Source: Streptomyces sp. NBC_00390 (GTDB taxonomy: Bacteria; Actinomycetota; Actinomycetes; Streptomycetales; Streptomycetaceae). Taken from it: 64,000 bases of DNA. The notes beneath the pieces are model-generated. The model was given only the letters and a program-made list of their open reading frames with translations, had not been told where the DNA came from and searched no databases. Within the stretch, counting starts at the first letter, position 1. Each line of letters opens with the position of its first letter. Location of the stretch: assembly GCF_036057275.1 (NCBI RefSeq), contig NZ_CP107945.1, positions 7,564,001 to 7,628,000 of the forward strand, in the 5' to 3' direction. Below, piece after piece: positions 36,095 through 44,901 of this stretch. The position numbers and the translations under genes are program-made.

Positions 36095-39049
36095 ATGGAT
36101 GTGTCTGCCCCGCCGCCCGGTCCCCGGCCGGGCGCGCCGCCGTCCGCCGAGCTGGGCGAGGAAGGGCTCCGCAAACTCCTGGCCGGGCTCACCGCCGTAC
36201 GCGACGGAGACCTGTCCGTCCGCCTGCCCGCCGACGCCGGGGGGCTGCTCGGCGAGATCGCCACGATCTACAACGGGATGGTGGACCAGATCTCAGTGGT
36301 CACCTCCGAGGTCACCCGGGTCGCCAGCGAGGTCGGCGGGCAGGGCCTGCTCGGCGGCCAGGCGCGCGAGCCGCGGGCCGGCGGCGTGTGGCACGAGCTC
36401 ACCTCGGGCGTCAACACCATGGCCGACAACCTGACCTCCCAGGTGCGCGCGATCGCCCAGGTCGCCACCGCCGTCGCCCGCGGCGACCTCACCCGGAAGA
36501 TCCGGGTCGACGCACGCGGGGAGATCCTGGAGCTCAAGGAGACCATCAACACAATGGTCGACCGGCTGTCCTCGTTCGCCGAGGAGGTCTCCCGGGTGGC
36601 GCGCGAGGTCGGCACCGACGGAAAGCTCGGCGGCCAGGCCACGGTCCAGGGTGTGTCCGGCACCTGGAAGGACCTGACGGACAACGTCAACTTCATGGCG
36701 AACAACCTGACCAACCAGGTCCGCAACATCGCCCAGGTCACCACGGCCGTGGCCCGGGGCGATCTGACCCGCAAGATCGACGTGGACGCGCGCGGTGAGA
36801 TCCTCGAGCTGAAGACCACCATCAACACCATGGTCGAGCAACTGTCGTCGTTCGCCGCCGAGGTCACCCGCGTCGCGCGCGAGGTCGGCAGCGAGGGGCG
36901 CCTCGGCGGCCAGGCCGAGGTCGAAGGGGTCTCCGGCACCTGGAAACGGCTGACCGAGAACGTCAACGAACTGGCCGGGAACCTGACCCGGCAGGTACGC
37001 GCGATCGCCGAAGTGACCAGCGCCGTCGCCGAGGGAGACCTGACCGGGTCGATCACCGTCGAGGCCCCGGGTGAGGTGGGTGACCTCAAGGACAACATCA
37101 ACGCGATGGTCGAGTCGCTGCGCGCGACCATCCGCGCCAACGAGGAACAGGACTGGCTCAAGACCAATCTGGCCCGGATGTCAGGTCTCGTCCAGGGGAC
37201 GAGGAGCCTGCCCGCGGTCGCCGAACTGATCATGGACGAGCTGCCGCCACTGGTCTCCGCACAGTACGGCGGCTTCTTCCTCGCCGAGGAGGGGGAGCAG
37301 GGCGTCGAACTCGTCATGATCGCCTCGTACGGTGCACCGGACGCCCCCGGCACCGGCCCGCGCCGCTTCCGGCTCGGCCAGTCCCTCATCGGCCAGGCCG
37401 CCCGCAGCCGCCGCGCCATCGAGGTGCGTGATCTGCCGCCCGGGTACGCGACCGTCTCCTCCGGCACGGGCAGCGTGGACCCCCGGCATCTGATCGTGCT
37501 CCCGGTCGTCCTGGAGGGCCAGGTGCTGGGCGTGGTCGAGCTCGCGGCCGTGAGCCCGCTGACCGTCGTGCACCGGGACTTCCTCGACCAGTTCATCGAG
37601 ACCCTCGGCGTCAATGTCAGCACACTGATCGCCAACACCCGCACCGACGAACTGCTCGACCAGTCCCAGCGGCTGACCGCCGAACTCAGCACGCGGTCCA
37701 AGGAACTGCAGGCACGGCAGGAGGAGTTGCAGCGCTCGAACGCCGAACTCAAGGAGAAGGCCGCGCTGCTCGCGGACCGCAACCGCGACATCGAACGCAA
37801 GAACCTGGAGATCGAGCAGGCCCGCCAGGAACTGGAGGCCCGGGCCCAGCAGTTGTCCCGCACCTCGATGTACAAGTCGGAGTTCCTGGCCAACATGAGC
37901 CATGAGCTGCGCACCCCGCTCAACAGCCTGCTGATCCTCGCCCAGCTGCTCGCCCAGAATCTCGAGGGCAATCTGACGGAGAAGCAGGTCGACTATGCCG
38001 AAGTGATCCACTCGGCCGGGTCCGACCTGCTCCAGCTCATCAACGACATCCTGGATCTGTCCAAGGTCGAGGCCGGCAAGATGGCCATCCACCCCGAGGC
38101 GTTCTCGCTCGCCGACCTCATGGAGTACGTGGAGGCGACCTTCCGGCCCGTGGCGACCGAGCGGGAGCTGTCGTTCGAGGTGATCACGGAAACGGGCACC
38201 CCGCAGCGGCTCACCACCGACGAGTCCCGGCTGCGCCAGGTACTGCGCAATCTGGTGTCCAACGCACTGAAGTTCACCGACGAGGGATGGGTGGAACTGC
38301 GGGCCGGGGCCGCCGCACAGCACGAGCTGCCGACGGCCTTGCAGGACGTGGGACCGGTGGTCGCCTTCCGGGTCCTCGACACCGGCATCGGCATCCCGCC
38401 CGACCGCCTGGAGAGCATGTTCGGCGCCTTCCAGCAGGGCGACAGCACCACATCACGCCAGTACGGCGGCACCGGGCTCGGGCTCTCCATCAGCCGCGAG
38501 GTGGCGCGGCTCCTCGGCGGCGTGATCGAGGCCGAGAGCACACCGGGGCGCGGCAGCAGCTTCACGCTCTATCTGCCGGTGGAGCGGCGGGGCAGTACGC
38601 CCGCGGAGCACATCCTGCGCGAGACGGTGCAACGGCAGCCCGCGGCAGTACCCCAGGTGGAGGAATCGGCGCGCGGACACACCGTCCTCGTGGTCGACGA
38701 CGACGGGCGCAATGTCTTCGCGCTCACCGAGATCCTCCAGCGCGAGGGAATGACGGTGCTGCAGGCCGACAACGGCAGGGCGGGCATCGCCGTACTCGAA
38801 GGGCACGACGAGGTCGATCTCGTCGTGATGGACGTGATGATGGCGGGCATGGACGGCTACGCCGCCATGCAGGCCATCAGACAGCTCCCCCACGGGGCGA
38901 ACGTCCCGATCATCGTGGTCACGGCCAAGGCGATGCCCGGCGACCGGGCCGAGGCACTGGCCGAAGGCGCGGACGACTATGTCGCCAAGCCGGTGGACGC
39001 GGACCATCTGCTGGCGAAGATCCGCATGTGGCTGGCGCGCGGACGATGA
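36095..39049 (+). CDS. Soluble hybrid histidine kinase with four HAMP units, GAF and receiver domains
   Basis: A 984-aa kinase without membrane segments. About residues 25-330 contain four successive HAMP-type units; three share LxQVRxIAxVxxAVAxGDLT. A GAF domain follows (about 350-520), then a coiled coil (530-595). HisKA has the phospho-acceptor His603 in NMSHELRTPLNSLL. HATPase_c lies at about 705-830 (GTGLGLSISREVARLLGG), and the C-terminal receiver has Asp913 in LVVMDVMMAGMDGY. The layout resembles cytosolic HAMP-array kinases that sense osmotic stress. The input signal is unknown. It is followed 49 bases later by a CsbD-like gene. Confidence 0.88.
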   Translation: MDVSAPPPGPRPGAPPSAELGEEGLRKLLAGLTAVRDGDLSVRLPADAGGLLGEIATIYNGMVDQISVVTSEVTRVASEVGGQGLLGGQAREPRAGGVWHELTSGVNTMADNLTSQVRAIAQVATAVARGDLTRKIRVDARGEILELKETINTMVDRLSSFAEEVSRVAREVGTDGKLGGQATVQGVSGTWKDLTDNVNFMANNLTNQVRNIAQVTTAVARGDLTRKIDVDARGEILELKTTINTMVEQLSSFAAEVTRVAREVGSEGRLGGQAEVEGVSGTWKRLTENVNELAGNLTRQVRAIAEVTSAVAEGDLTGSITVEAPGEVGDLKDNINAMVESLRATIRANEEQDWLKTNLARMSGLVQGTRSLPAVAELIMDELPPLVSAQYGGFFLAEEGEQGVELVMIASYGAPDAPGTGPRRFRLGQSLIGQAARSRRAIEVRDLPPGYATVSSGTGSVDPRHLIVLPVVLEGQVLGVVELAAVSPLTVVHRDFLDQFIETLGVNVSTLIANTRTDELLDQSQRLTAELSTRSKELQARQEELQRSNAELKEKAALLADRNRDIERKNLEIEQARQELEARAQQLSRTSMYKSEFLANMSHELRTPLNSLLILAQLLAQNLEGNLTEKQVDYAEVIHSAGSDLLQLINDILDLSKVEAGKMAIHPEAFSLADLMEYVEATFRPVATERELSFEVITETGTPQRLTTDESRLRQVLRNLVSNALKFTDEGWVELRAGAAAQHELPTALQDVGPVVAFRVLDTGIGIPPDRLESMFGAFQQGDSTTSRQYGGTGLGLSISREVARLLGGVIEAESTPGRGSSFTLYLPVERRGSTPAEHILRETVQRQPAAVPQVEESARGHTVLVVDDDGRNVFALTEILQREGMTVLQADNGRAGIAVLEGHDEVDLVVMDVMMAGMDGYAAMQAIRQLPHGANVPIIVVTAKAMPGDRAEALAEGADDYVAKPVDADHLLAKIRMWLARGR

Positions 39050-39098
39050 GCCGCACGCCGGCGTAGCTGAACACCAACAGGAGGAAAGGAGCACACAC

Positions 39099-39272
39099 AT
39101 GGGTATGGCGAAGGCCAAGCTGAAGCAGCTGAGGGGCATGAGGCTCGAGGCCGACGGACGAGTCCTGGACAACGAACGGATGAAGCAGGAGGGCCGCCGC
39201 CTGATGCAGGAGGGCCGGGCCGAGGAAGCGGCACTGAAGTCGGCGCCTCGCCACGGCAGGCACGCGCGCTGA
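39099..39272 (+). CDS. CsbD-like small stress protein
   Basis: A 57-aa charged, helical protein beginning MGMAKAKLKQLRGMRLEADG and continuing with ERMKQEGRRLMQEGRAEEA. The pattern KAKxKQLxGxxxEAxGRVxxxxxxxxEG resembles the CsbD family, a SigB-controlled general stress marker in Bacillus. It is slightly short for the family, and the match is by eye only. The ATG at 39099 has a double ribosome-binding site, GGAGGAAAGGAG. Confidence 0.6.
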   Translation: MGMAKAKLKQLRGMRLEADGRVLDNERMKQEGRRLMQEGRAEEAALKSAPRHGRHAR

Positions 39273-39468
39273 ACCATTCCTCCGGATCAGGCCGATCCGG
39301 GCACGGGGTCTGGTGCCGGGAGCCGCCCGTCGCGGAGGCCACGGGGGTGGAAGAGGCTGCCACGCCGAAGGCTGCGGGGAAGCCGGAGCACGCGAGCCGG
39401 GCACGTTCCGGACGTAGTGTCCTGACCGTTGCCGGGACCGCGTCCCCGGCCCGCCGGGCGCCGCCGCC

Positions 39469-41730
39469 TCAGGGGACGCGTACGGCGATCAGGCTCGTGT
39501 CGTCGTCCGTGTCGCCGGTCGCCGCGCTCAGCAGCCGGTCGACCTGTTCGTCCACGTCGCAGTGGCACAGCTGCTCCGCCGTGCGGCGCAGCGCGTCCAG
39601 GCCCTCGTCCAGACCGCCGTGGCGGCGCTCGATCAGGCCGTCCGTGTACAGCAGCAGCGTGTCGCCGGGCACCAGCCGGGTGGCCGTCTCGTGGTACGTA
39701 TGACCGGGCTCGGCGCCCAGCAGCACATCCGGGGGTGGCTCCAGCAGCCGGGCCCTGCCGTCCCGCAGCAAAAGCGGCGGCAGATGGCCGGCGCTGGCCC
39801 ACCGCAGCGTACGGTCCTCCGGTTCGTACAGGGCGCAGACGGCCGTGGCCGTGGGGTACCCCGGCGCGTTCAGCGTCACCTCGTTCAGCCACCCCATCAG
39901 CCGGGCCGGCGAGTGCCCGGTGAACGCCAGGCCGCGCAGCGCATTGCGCAGGGCGACCATGCCGGTGGCCGCGTCGATGCCGTGGCCGGCGATGTCGCCG
40001 ACCGCCACCAGCACCTTGCCGCCGGGCAGCGGAAGTACGTCGTACCAGTCGCCGCCGACGCGGTACTCGTGCGCCGCCGGCCGGTAGCGTGCCGCAGCCC
40101 CGAGCCCCGGCAGCTTCTGCAACGAGGGAATCTCCGGCACGATCGCCTGCTGGAGCTGCAGCACCAGCCGGTGCCGCAGCGTTGCCTGCGCCCGTACCGC
40201 GGTGAGCTGGTCGAACGTCGCGGTCAGCGCGAGTTCGGTGTGGTACTCCCCGGAGACGTCCTGGTACACCCCCGCGATCCCGGTCAGCACCGAACCGCTC
40301 AGCAACGGCTCGGCGGCGATGCGGACATGACGCTGGCCACCGTCGTCCCGGCTCATCCGCAGGATCGCCGATGAACCCTTGCGGCGTTCGGTGAGATCCG
40401 CGAGCAGTTCGGCGAGGTCGTCCGCGTCCTCCGGATGCACCCGAGGGCCCAGTTGGGTGAGCGGGACCGGATTCGCGTCCCGGGCCATCCCGAAGATCGC
40501 ATAGGTCTGCTCGCTCCAGCGCGAGCGCCCCGTGGTCAGGTCGTCCTCGAACAGTGCGAGTCCCTGCAGCCGGCCCACCGCGCGGCCGACGGCCGTACGG
40601 GGATGGCTCGAGGTGTGCCACAGGACGACGGTCCGGTCGGGCCCCGAGGCCAGGACCCGCACATCCAGCAGCGGATCGAGTGCCTCGGGCCGGTGCTCCG
40701 CGGGCAGCCGCGCCGCATGCTGCGCGGACGGTGCGTATCTGGCCCGCCGCGACATCGCCGCGAGATCGCGATGGATCAGAGGGAAGGCGGCTTCGAGGGG
40801 CCGGCCGACCACCCGGTACTCACCGTCCAGCGCCTCGGAGGCGGCCGCGTTGACATGCTCGACGGTCAGTCCCGAGGTGTCCGGATCACGGCGGAGCACC
40901 ATCGCCGGGTACGCCAGGGCGTCCAGCAGATCGTCGAGAGCGGGCTGATCGGTGGGCGGGATCCGCTCGGCGCCCAGCACCCTTGCCGCGACGGCGACCA
41001 GCCCGGCGACCGCGCCGCGGACCCTGTCGTCGAGTTCGGCACGGTCCGGCCAGACGGCCAGCGCCAGACCCACGGTCGAACCGCGTAGCCGCAGCGGGAC
41101 GAAACCGCGGGCCGCCCACGGCGACGGGCCGGGGAGCCGGTCGCCGTCGGGGGCTCCGTCCGGCAGCCACACCGGTGACCCGTCCACCAGCGCCGAGCGG
41201 AACGGCGGGGGAGCGGACGGCGGAATCCACTGCCACTGCGCTGCCTCCAGGGCGCCGACTCCGGCGTGGCCCGCTAGCCGGAGGCAGCCCGATCCGGTCA
41301 GCGCCCAGAGCCACAGGCTCTGCACGCCCAGCGGTCGCAGGCCGCCGTCCAGCAGGGTGGCCGCGCCCTGGTTCACGGTGGGGTCCGCCTCCGCCGCCGT
41401 GACGACCTGCCGTACCCGCCGGGCACTGACGGCAGATGCCGCGTCCTCCGCGGCGGGGGGCGGCGCCGTGACGGCGGTGGTGCCCGCGACGGCGTTCACG
41501 ATGTCCGCGGCGATGTCCTCGCGGGTCACGTTGGCCGACTCGGCCACATGGGCCAGATGCTCGGCGGCCTCGGCGGGCGTGGCGCCGAGCTGGGCCGCCA
41601 GAACGCCGGTGGCCAGATCGGTCAGATGCCGGCGCCTCAGTTCCTCGCGCAGGGCGGTGTTCTCATCGGCCAGCCGGGCGGCGAAGTCGGATGTCTCGCC
41701 GCTCGGTCCCCAAGGCTCCGGGGCAGGCAT
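39469..41730 (-). CDS. ANTAR/PAS/PP2C (SpoIIE-type) serine phosphatase
   Basis: About 753 aa. The N-terminal segment LATGVLAAQLGATPAEAAEH, then ANVTREDIAADIV, looks like an ANTAR domain, usually RNA-binding. GAF-like (about 110-250) and PAS-like (about 265-490, HPEDADDLAELLADLTERRK) sensor parts follow. The C-terminal SpoIIE phosphatase has RVGGDWYDVLPLPGGKVLVA, GDIAGHGIDAA and LLLYTDGLIERR. It should dephosphorylate STAS antagonists and so release a sigma factor. An ATG at 41748 is an alternative; the one at 41730 has GGGAG upstream. Confidence 0.85.
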   Translation of the reverse strand: MPAPEPWGPSGETSDFAARLADENTALREELRRRHLTDLATGVLAAQLGATPAEAAEHLAHVAESANVTREDIAADIVNAVAGTTAVTAPPPAAEDAASAVSARRVRQVVTAAEADPTVNQGAATLLDGGLRPLGVQSLWLWALTGSGCLRLAGHAGVGALEAAQWQWIPPSAPPPFRSALVDGSPVWLPDGAPDGDRLPGPSPWAARGFVPLRLRGSTVGLALAVWPDRAELDDRVRGAVAGLVAVAARVLGAERIPPTDQPALDDLLDALAYPAMVLRRDPDTSGLTVEHVNAAASEALDGEYRVVGRPLEAAFPLIHRDLAAMSRRARYAPSAQHAARLPAEHRPEALDPLLDVRVLASGPDRTVVLWHTSSHPRTAVGRAVGRLQGLALFEDDLTTGRSRWSEQTYAIFGMARDANPVPLTQLGPRVHPEDADDLAELLADLTERRKGSSAILRMSRDDGGQRHVRIAAEPLLSGSVLTGIAGVYQDVSGEYHTELALTATFDQLTAVRAQATLRHRLVLQLQQAIVPEIPSLQKLPGLGAAARYRPAAHEYRVGGDWYDVLPLPGGKVLVAVGDIAGHGIDAATGMVALRNALRGLAFTGHSPARLMGWLNEVTLNAPGYPTATAVCALYEPEDRTLRWASAGHLPPLLLRDGRARLLEPPPDVLLGAEPGHTYHETATRLVPGDTLLLYTDGLIERRHGGLDEGLDALRRTAEQLCHCDVDEQVDRLLSAATGDTDDDTSLIAVRVP

Positions 41731-41817
41731 GACCACGACCACTCCCATCCCGAGCAGTCAAGGCGACCACGGTGCGATCGCGCCCGGTCTGGATTTTACG
41801 CGGGCCCGGCGGAGGAC

Positions 41818-41842
41818 GAGTGGTGGCGAGACGGCCGGGTAC
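41818..41842 (+). promoter_or_regulatory. SigB-type promoter upstream of the Rho-N-like gene
   Basis: GAGT (41818-41821), a 15-base spacer and GGGTAC (41837-41842) fit the SigB-type consensus exactly. The -10 box lies 53 bases before the start at 41895. Confidence 0.6.
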
Positions 41843-41894
41843 CCGCACACACGATCCGCCGCCACGGCGGCCCCGGACAGCCGAAGGAGCGGTC

Positions 41895-42218
41895 ATGCCT
41901 CGCGGATCGAGCCCGAAGAGGGAACGCCAGTACGAGCACATCAAGGAGAGCGCCGAGGAGCGCGGAGAGAGCACGAAGCGGGCGAAGGAGATCGCCGCGC
42001 GGACGGTGAACAAGGAACGCGCCCGCTCCGGGGAGTCCCGTACGGCCAGTAAGAGCTCCATCGAGGACATGTCGTCGTCACGGCGCGGCGGCAAGCGCTC
42101 GCACAGCGGCGCTCAGGGACCCACCTACGACCAGCTGTACGCCGAGGCGCAGCGCCGCAATCTGCACGGCCGCTCCTCCATGAACAAGGCCGAGCTCAAG
42201 GACAAGCTGGGCCACTGA
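41895..42218 (+). CDS. Small basic protein with a Rho N-terminal/SAP-like C-terminal motif
   Basis: A 107-aa protein. The first half is highly charged (RGSSPKRERQYEHIKESAEE). The end, TYDQLYAEAQRRNLHGRSSM plus NKAELKDKLGH, fits the Rho termination factor N-terminal or SAP-type helix-extended-loop-helix nucleic-acid-binding motif. Similar Streptomyces proteins are annotated as plasmid stabilisation or Rho-N proteins. AAGGAG lies 6 bases before the ATG. A SigB-type promoter precedes it and a 17-bp hairpin follows it. Confidence 0.75.
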   Translation: MPRGSSPKRERQYEHIKESAEERGESTKRAKEIAARTVNKERARSGESRTASKSSIEDMSSSRRGGKRSHSGAQGPTYDQLYAEAQRRNLHGRSSMNKAELKDKLGH

Positions 42219-42624
42219 TCGCGCCTGCGGCACAGATGATCCGACCCGCGGCACGGACGGCACCGGCATCCCGGGCGCCGCCGGCGCCCGGGATGCCGGG
42301 GGCGCGGCCATTGCCCCGGGGCTGCGCAGCCCCGGGGTGGAGCGCGCGGGCGGCGGCGAGCGCGGTGGCGCTGCGGACGCGGGCGGTCAGCCGGCAGGAC
42401 AAAACGAGCCGGGCCATTGATCACGACCGCGCCCACCGGCGGCGAGCGCGGTCGTGCTGCGGTCGCGGGCGCTCTGGACAGGACGAACGGCCGGTACAGC
42501 GGCTGCCGGGTGGGCGGCCGGATGCCGCGCAACAGGATCCCTGCCCGGTCGGCGGACTGCGGCCGGGTGCCTCGGGCAGCGCACCCCCGTCACCAGGCGT
42601 GGCCCGGTCCCGGGTGCCGGACGC
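42219..42624. other. Intergenic region with hairpins and an imperfect direct repeat
   Basis: No gene is supported. Besides the hairpin at 42263-42299, there is a perfect 24-base palindrome at 42314-42337 (CCCCGGGGCTGC and its complement). Two imperfect direct copies of about 60 bases begin near 42351 and 42438. They share GGCGGCGAGCGCGGT, then GCTGCGG, CGCGGGCG and GGACA-ACGA. Open frames through here are arginine- and proline-rich shadows. Confidence 0.6.
42263..42299. terminator. Perfect 17-bp hairpin, probable terminator
   Basis: The stem 42263-42279 pairs perfectly with 42283-42299 around a 3-base loop. It lies 45 bases after the Rho-N-like gene and is the first of two adjacent palindromes. 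Confidence 0.75.
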
Positions 42625-43749
42625 TCACTGGTGCCCACCGTCGTGAGAGGGCCAGCGCAGCAGTGCGCCGAGCCCGCCGGCCGGCACGGACCCCACGCCG
42701 TCGATGTGCACCACCTGGGCCGGCGCCCCGGTCATCGCCGCCGAGCGCAGCAGCGCATCATCCGCACGCGCGGACGACGGATGCATCTCACCGAGGTAGT
42801 GGGCGTCGGAACGGCGCACAGCCACCTGGTCGGGCTCCGGACCCACCCACACCTCGCGGTGGGTGTCCCCGCCCTCCGGGCAGACGAACAACTCGGCGAT
42901 CCGGTGCTCCCGGGCCGCGTCCACGAGCGGGCGCACCCCTTCCGCCGCGGTCTCGTGCGCGGAACGGAAGCGGTCCAGCCCGGCTGCGGCGCTCCGGCGC
43001 ACATGCTCCTCGGCCGCACGCTTCACGTCCTCGTCCAGCAGCTTGGCGGAGGCACCTTCGGCGCGGCCCCCGTGCCCGGACTCGACGACGCGGTCCTGCA
43101 GCCCGGCGGGCAGCCTGCGGTGCACCGACCGGCGCTCCCGGACGTCGCCGGCCAGCACGATCACATCGGCGCGGGCCTCTTCCTGACAGGTGACAATCGC
43201 CTTCGCCACCTCCTCGGCGTTGTGCTCCCAGGTGTTCTCGACGCTCCGCTGGAAATGGCTGTCCGACAACTCGTCGCGTCCGGCGCGGTGCACCGGCCAG
43301 TCCAGGCCCTGCGCCTGCCCCGCGGACCTTCGGCCGAGCGGGGTACGCACCTCGAGGTCCGCGCCGATGCGGTCGATGTACGCAACCAGGCACACCGGCT
43401 CCTGCGCGGCGAGATCCAGCAGTGGAGCGACTCTCGGCAGTGCCGACCAGCGGGTGTCCACCGCGGTCGGCGGGGCGGTGGCCAGCGGCCGGTCGAGCAC
43501 CACCTGGCCGCCCGCGGCGAAGACCGCACGTCCGGCCCCGCCCGCCGGGCCTGGCTCCCCGGTCAGGGCTTCGTACACCGCCTGCCCGGTCGCTTCGTCG
43601 GCTCCCTGCCTGCGCAGCGCGCCGCACGCCTCGCGGGCTTGCAGCTCTCGCCGTGCCGGGGTGGACTCGGCGGTACGGCCGGTATCGAGGTGGACGCTGG
43701 CCCATGGGCCGGGCCGTTCGTAGAGAGTGTTGAGGAACGACAGTCGCAT
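42625..43749 (-). CDS. baeRF/Vms1-type release-factor-fold protein
   Basis: A 374-aa protein similar to the Rv2629/baeRF group of eRF1-like proteins. It begins MRLSFLNTLYERPGPWASVH and has LVAYIDRIGADLEV, then VIVLAGDVRERRSVHRRLP and ELFVCPEGGDTHREVWVG. These proteins share folds with eRF1, peptidyl-tRNA hydrolase Vms1 and Dom34; a role in ribosome rescue or hibernation is possible but not shown. The ATG at 43749 has GGAGG 5 bases before. It is divergent from the DUF6158 gene and shares a promoter region with it. Confidence 0.78.
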   Translation of the reverse strand: MRLSFLNTLYERPGPWASVHLDTGRTAESTPARRELQAREACGALRRQGADEATGQAVYEALTGEPGPAGGAGRAVFAAGGQVVLDRPLATAPPTAVDTRWSALPRVAPLLDLAAQEPVCLVAYIDRIGADLEVRTPLGRRSAGQAQGLDWPVHRAGRDELSDSHFQRSVENTWEHNAEEVAKAIVTCQEEARADVIVLAGDVRERRSVHRRLPAGLQDRVVESGHGGRAEGASAKLLDEDVKRAAEEHVRRSAAAGLDRFRSAHETAAEGVRPLVDAAREHRIAELFVCPEGGDTHREVWVGPEPDQVAVRRSDAHYLGEMHPSSARADDALLRSAAMTGAPAQVVHIDGVGSVPAGGLGALLRWPSHDGGHQ

Positions 43750-43768
43750 GACGTCCTCCAAGAAAGCC

Positions 43769-43813
43769 GGGTATCGCGTGCCCAGCGGGTACCCACAAGG
43801 TCATCGGCCACAC
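43769..43813. promoter_or_regulatory. Overlapping divergent SigB-type promoters
   Basis: The palindrome GGGTACCC (43787-43794) carries a -10 box for both strands. To the left (minus strand), GTGT at 43813-43810, a 15-base spacer and GGGTAC fit the SigB-type consensus, 40 bases from the baeRF start. To the right (plus strand), GGGT at 43769-43772, a 14-base spacer and GGGTAC fit at the short end of the range, 62 bases before the DUF6158 start. Confidence 0.55.
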
Positions 43814-43853
43814 ACCACGGCCGGGACACGGACACGGAAAGGGGACGGTCGCC

Positions 43854-44111
43854 GTGAAGGAGACCGAGGGGCACCGGGGCGTCGACCCGGAACGGCTCGA
43901 TGAGCCGGATCTGCTGCGTGAACTGCAGAACATCCACCGCAGCCGTCATGACACTCTGCTGTACGGCTCGGACTCCGCGCTCGCCGCGCACAACGTCCGA
44001 ATGGCCGAACTCGAGGCCGAGTACCTGCGGCGCCATCCTCAGCGCCCCGTCGCCGCCGGTCGCACCCGCTCCGGCGCACGGAGGGGGGAGTGCGAGTCGG
44101 GTGAGGCATGA
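43854..44111 (+). CDS. DUF6158 family protein
   Basis: An 85-aa acidic/basic helical protein. The family signature is seen in DLLRELQNIHRSRHDTLLYG and HNVRMAELEAEYLRRHPQR. Function is unknown; the family is small and confined to actinomycetes. It starts at a GTG. It lies in the divergent SigB-type promoter region, which suggests stress control. Confidence 0.75.
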   Translation: MKETEGHRGVDPERLDEPDLLRELQNIHRSRHDTLLYGSDSALAAHNVRMAELEAEYLRRHPQRPVAAGRTRSGARRGECESGEA

Positions 44112-44138
44112 GCGGCGACACCGGTGAGGTGGAGCCGT

Positions 44139-44696
44139 TCAGCGGCTCGCCATCTCGGCGGCCGCCCTGGCGAACTCGGTGGTGAGCGCCGCGCAGAAGT
44201 CCTTGAGGTCGCCCGGCTTCCGGCTGGTGATCAGCGGGCCAGGGGCGGCGGTGCAGATCCGCACCGGCTCGTCCACCCACCTGCCGCCGGCGTTGCGGAT
44301 GTCGGTGCGCAGGCTCGGCCACGACGTCAGCGTGCGGCCGCGCACCACATCGGCCTCCACCAGCGTCCACGGGGCGTGACAGATCGCCGCGACCGGCTTG
44401 CCCGCGTCGAAGAACGCGCGCACGAAGGCGACCGCGTCCTGGTCCATGCGCAACGAGTCCGGATTGGCCAGCCCGCCGGGCAGCACCAGCGCGCCGTATT
44501 CGTCGGCCGACGCGGAGGCGACCACCTCGTCGACCGGGAAGGTGTCCGCCTTGTCGAGATGGTGGAAGGCCTGGATGCGACCCGCCTTCGTCGACAGCAG
44601 CCGCGGCTTGTCGCCGGCGTCCGTCACCGCCTCCCACGGCTCGGTGAGCTCGATCTGTTCGACCCCTTGGGGAGCCATCAGAAATGCGATCAGCAT
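44139..44696 (-). CDS. DJ-1/PfpI family protein (type 1 glutamine amidotransferase fold)
   Basis: A 185-aa protein. The nucleophile-elbow Cys106 is in VAAICHAPWTLVEA and is followed by the PfpI-type His. EYGALVLPGGLANPDSLR supplies the conserved Glu/Gly region, and DEPVRICTAAPGPLITSRKP is typical of the general stress protein 18/YhbO group. Family members act as chaperones, deglycases or proteases under stress. AGGAG stands 7 bases before the ATG at 44696; an ATG at 44702 is less well placed. Confidence 0.88.
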   Translation of the reverse strand: MLIAFLMAPQGVEQIELTEPWEAVTDAGDKPRLLSTKAGRIQAFHHLDKADTFPVDEVVASASADEYGALVLPGGLANPDSLRMDQDAVAFVRAFFDAGKPVAAICHAPWTLVEADVVRGRTLTSWPSLRTDIRNAGGRWVDEPVRICTAAPGPLITSRKPGDLKDFCAALTTEFARAAAEMASR

Positions 44697-44742
44697 GGCC
44701 ATGCTCCTCGGTTGCTCCGGCACCGGTCGGTGTCGCAGCCGA

Positions 44743-44767
44743 GTACCCGGCTGACCGCAGCCGACAC
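44743..44767 (-). promoter_or_regulatory. SigB-type promoter upstream of the DJ-1/PfpI gene
   Basis: Read on the minus strand: GTGT (44767-44764), a 15-base spacer and GGGTAC (44748-44743), an exact fit to the SigB-type consensus. The -10 box is about 47 bases before the start at 44696. Confidence 0.6.
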
Positions 44768-44841
44768 GGCGTCCCGCCAAGGTTTGGGTGCGCCGTACAC
44801 GGGGCCCCGGTGCACCGGCCGAGCGGCCGTGGGACGAACGC

Positions 44842-44887
44842 AGGACGGGCTCGGGGCCGGACGGCGGTCCGGCCCCGAGCCCGTCCT
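44842..44887. terminator. Perfect 20-bp hairpin downstream of meaB
   Basis: Bases 44842-44861 pair perfectly with 44868-44887 around a 6-base loop. It begins 14 bases after the meaB stop on the minus strand and lies upstream of the DJ-1/PfpI promoter, insulating the two units. Confidence 0.85.
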
Positions 44888-44901
44888 TCCCGGGCCTGCC
44901 T

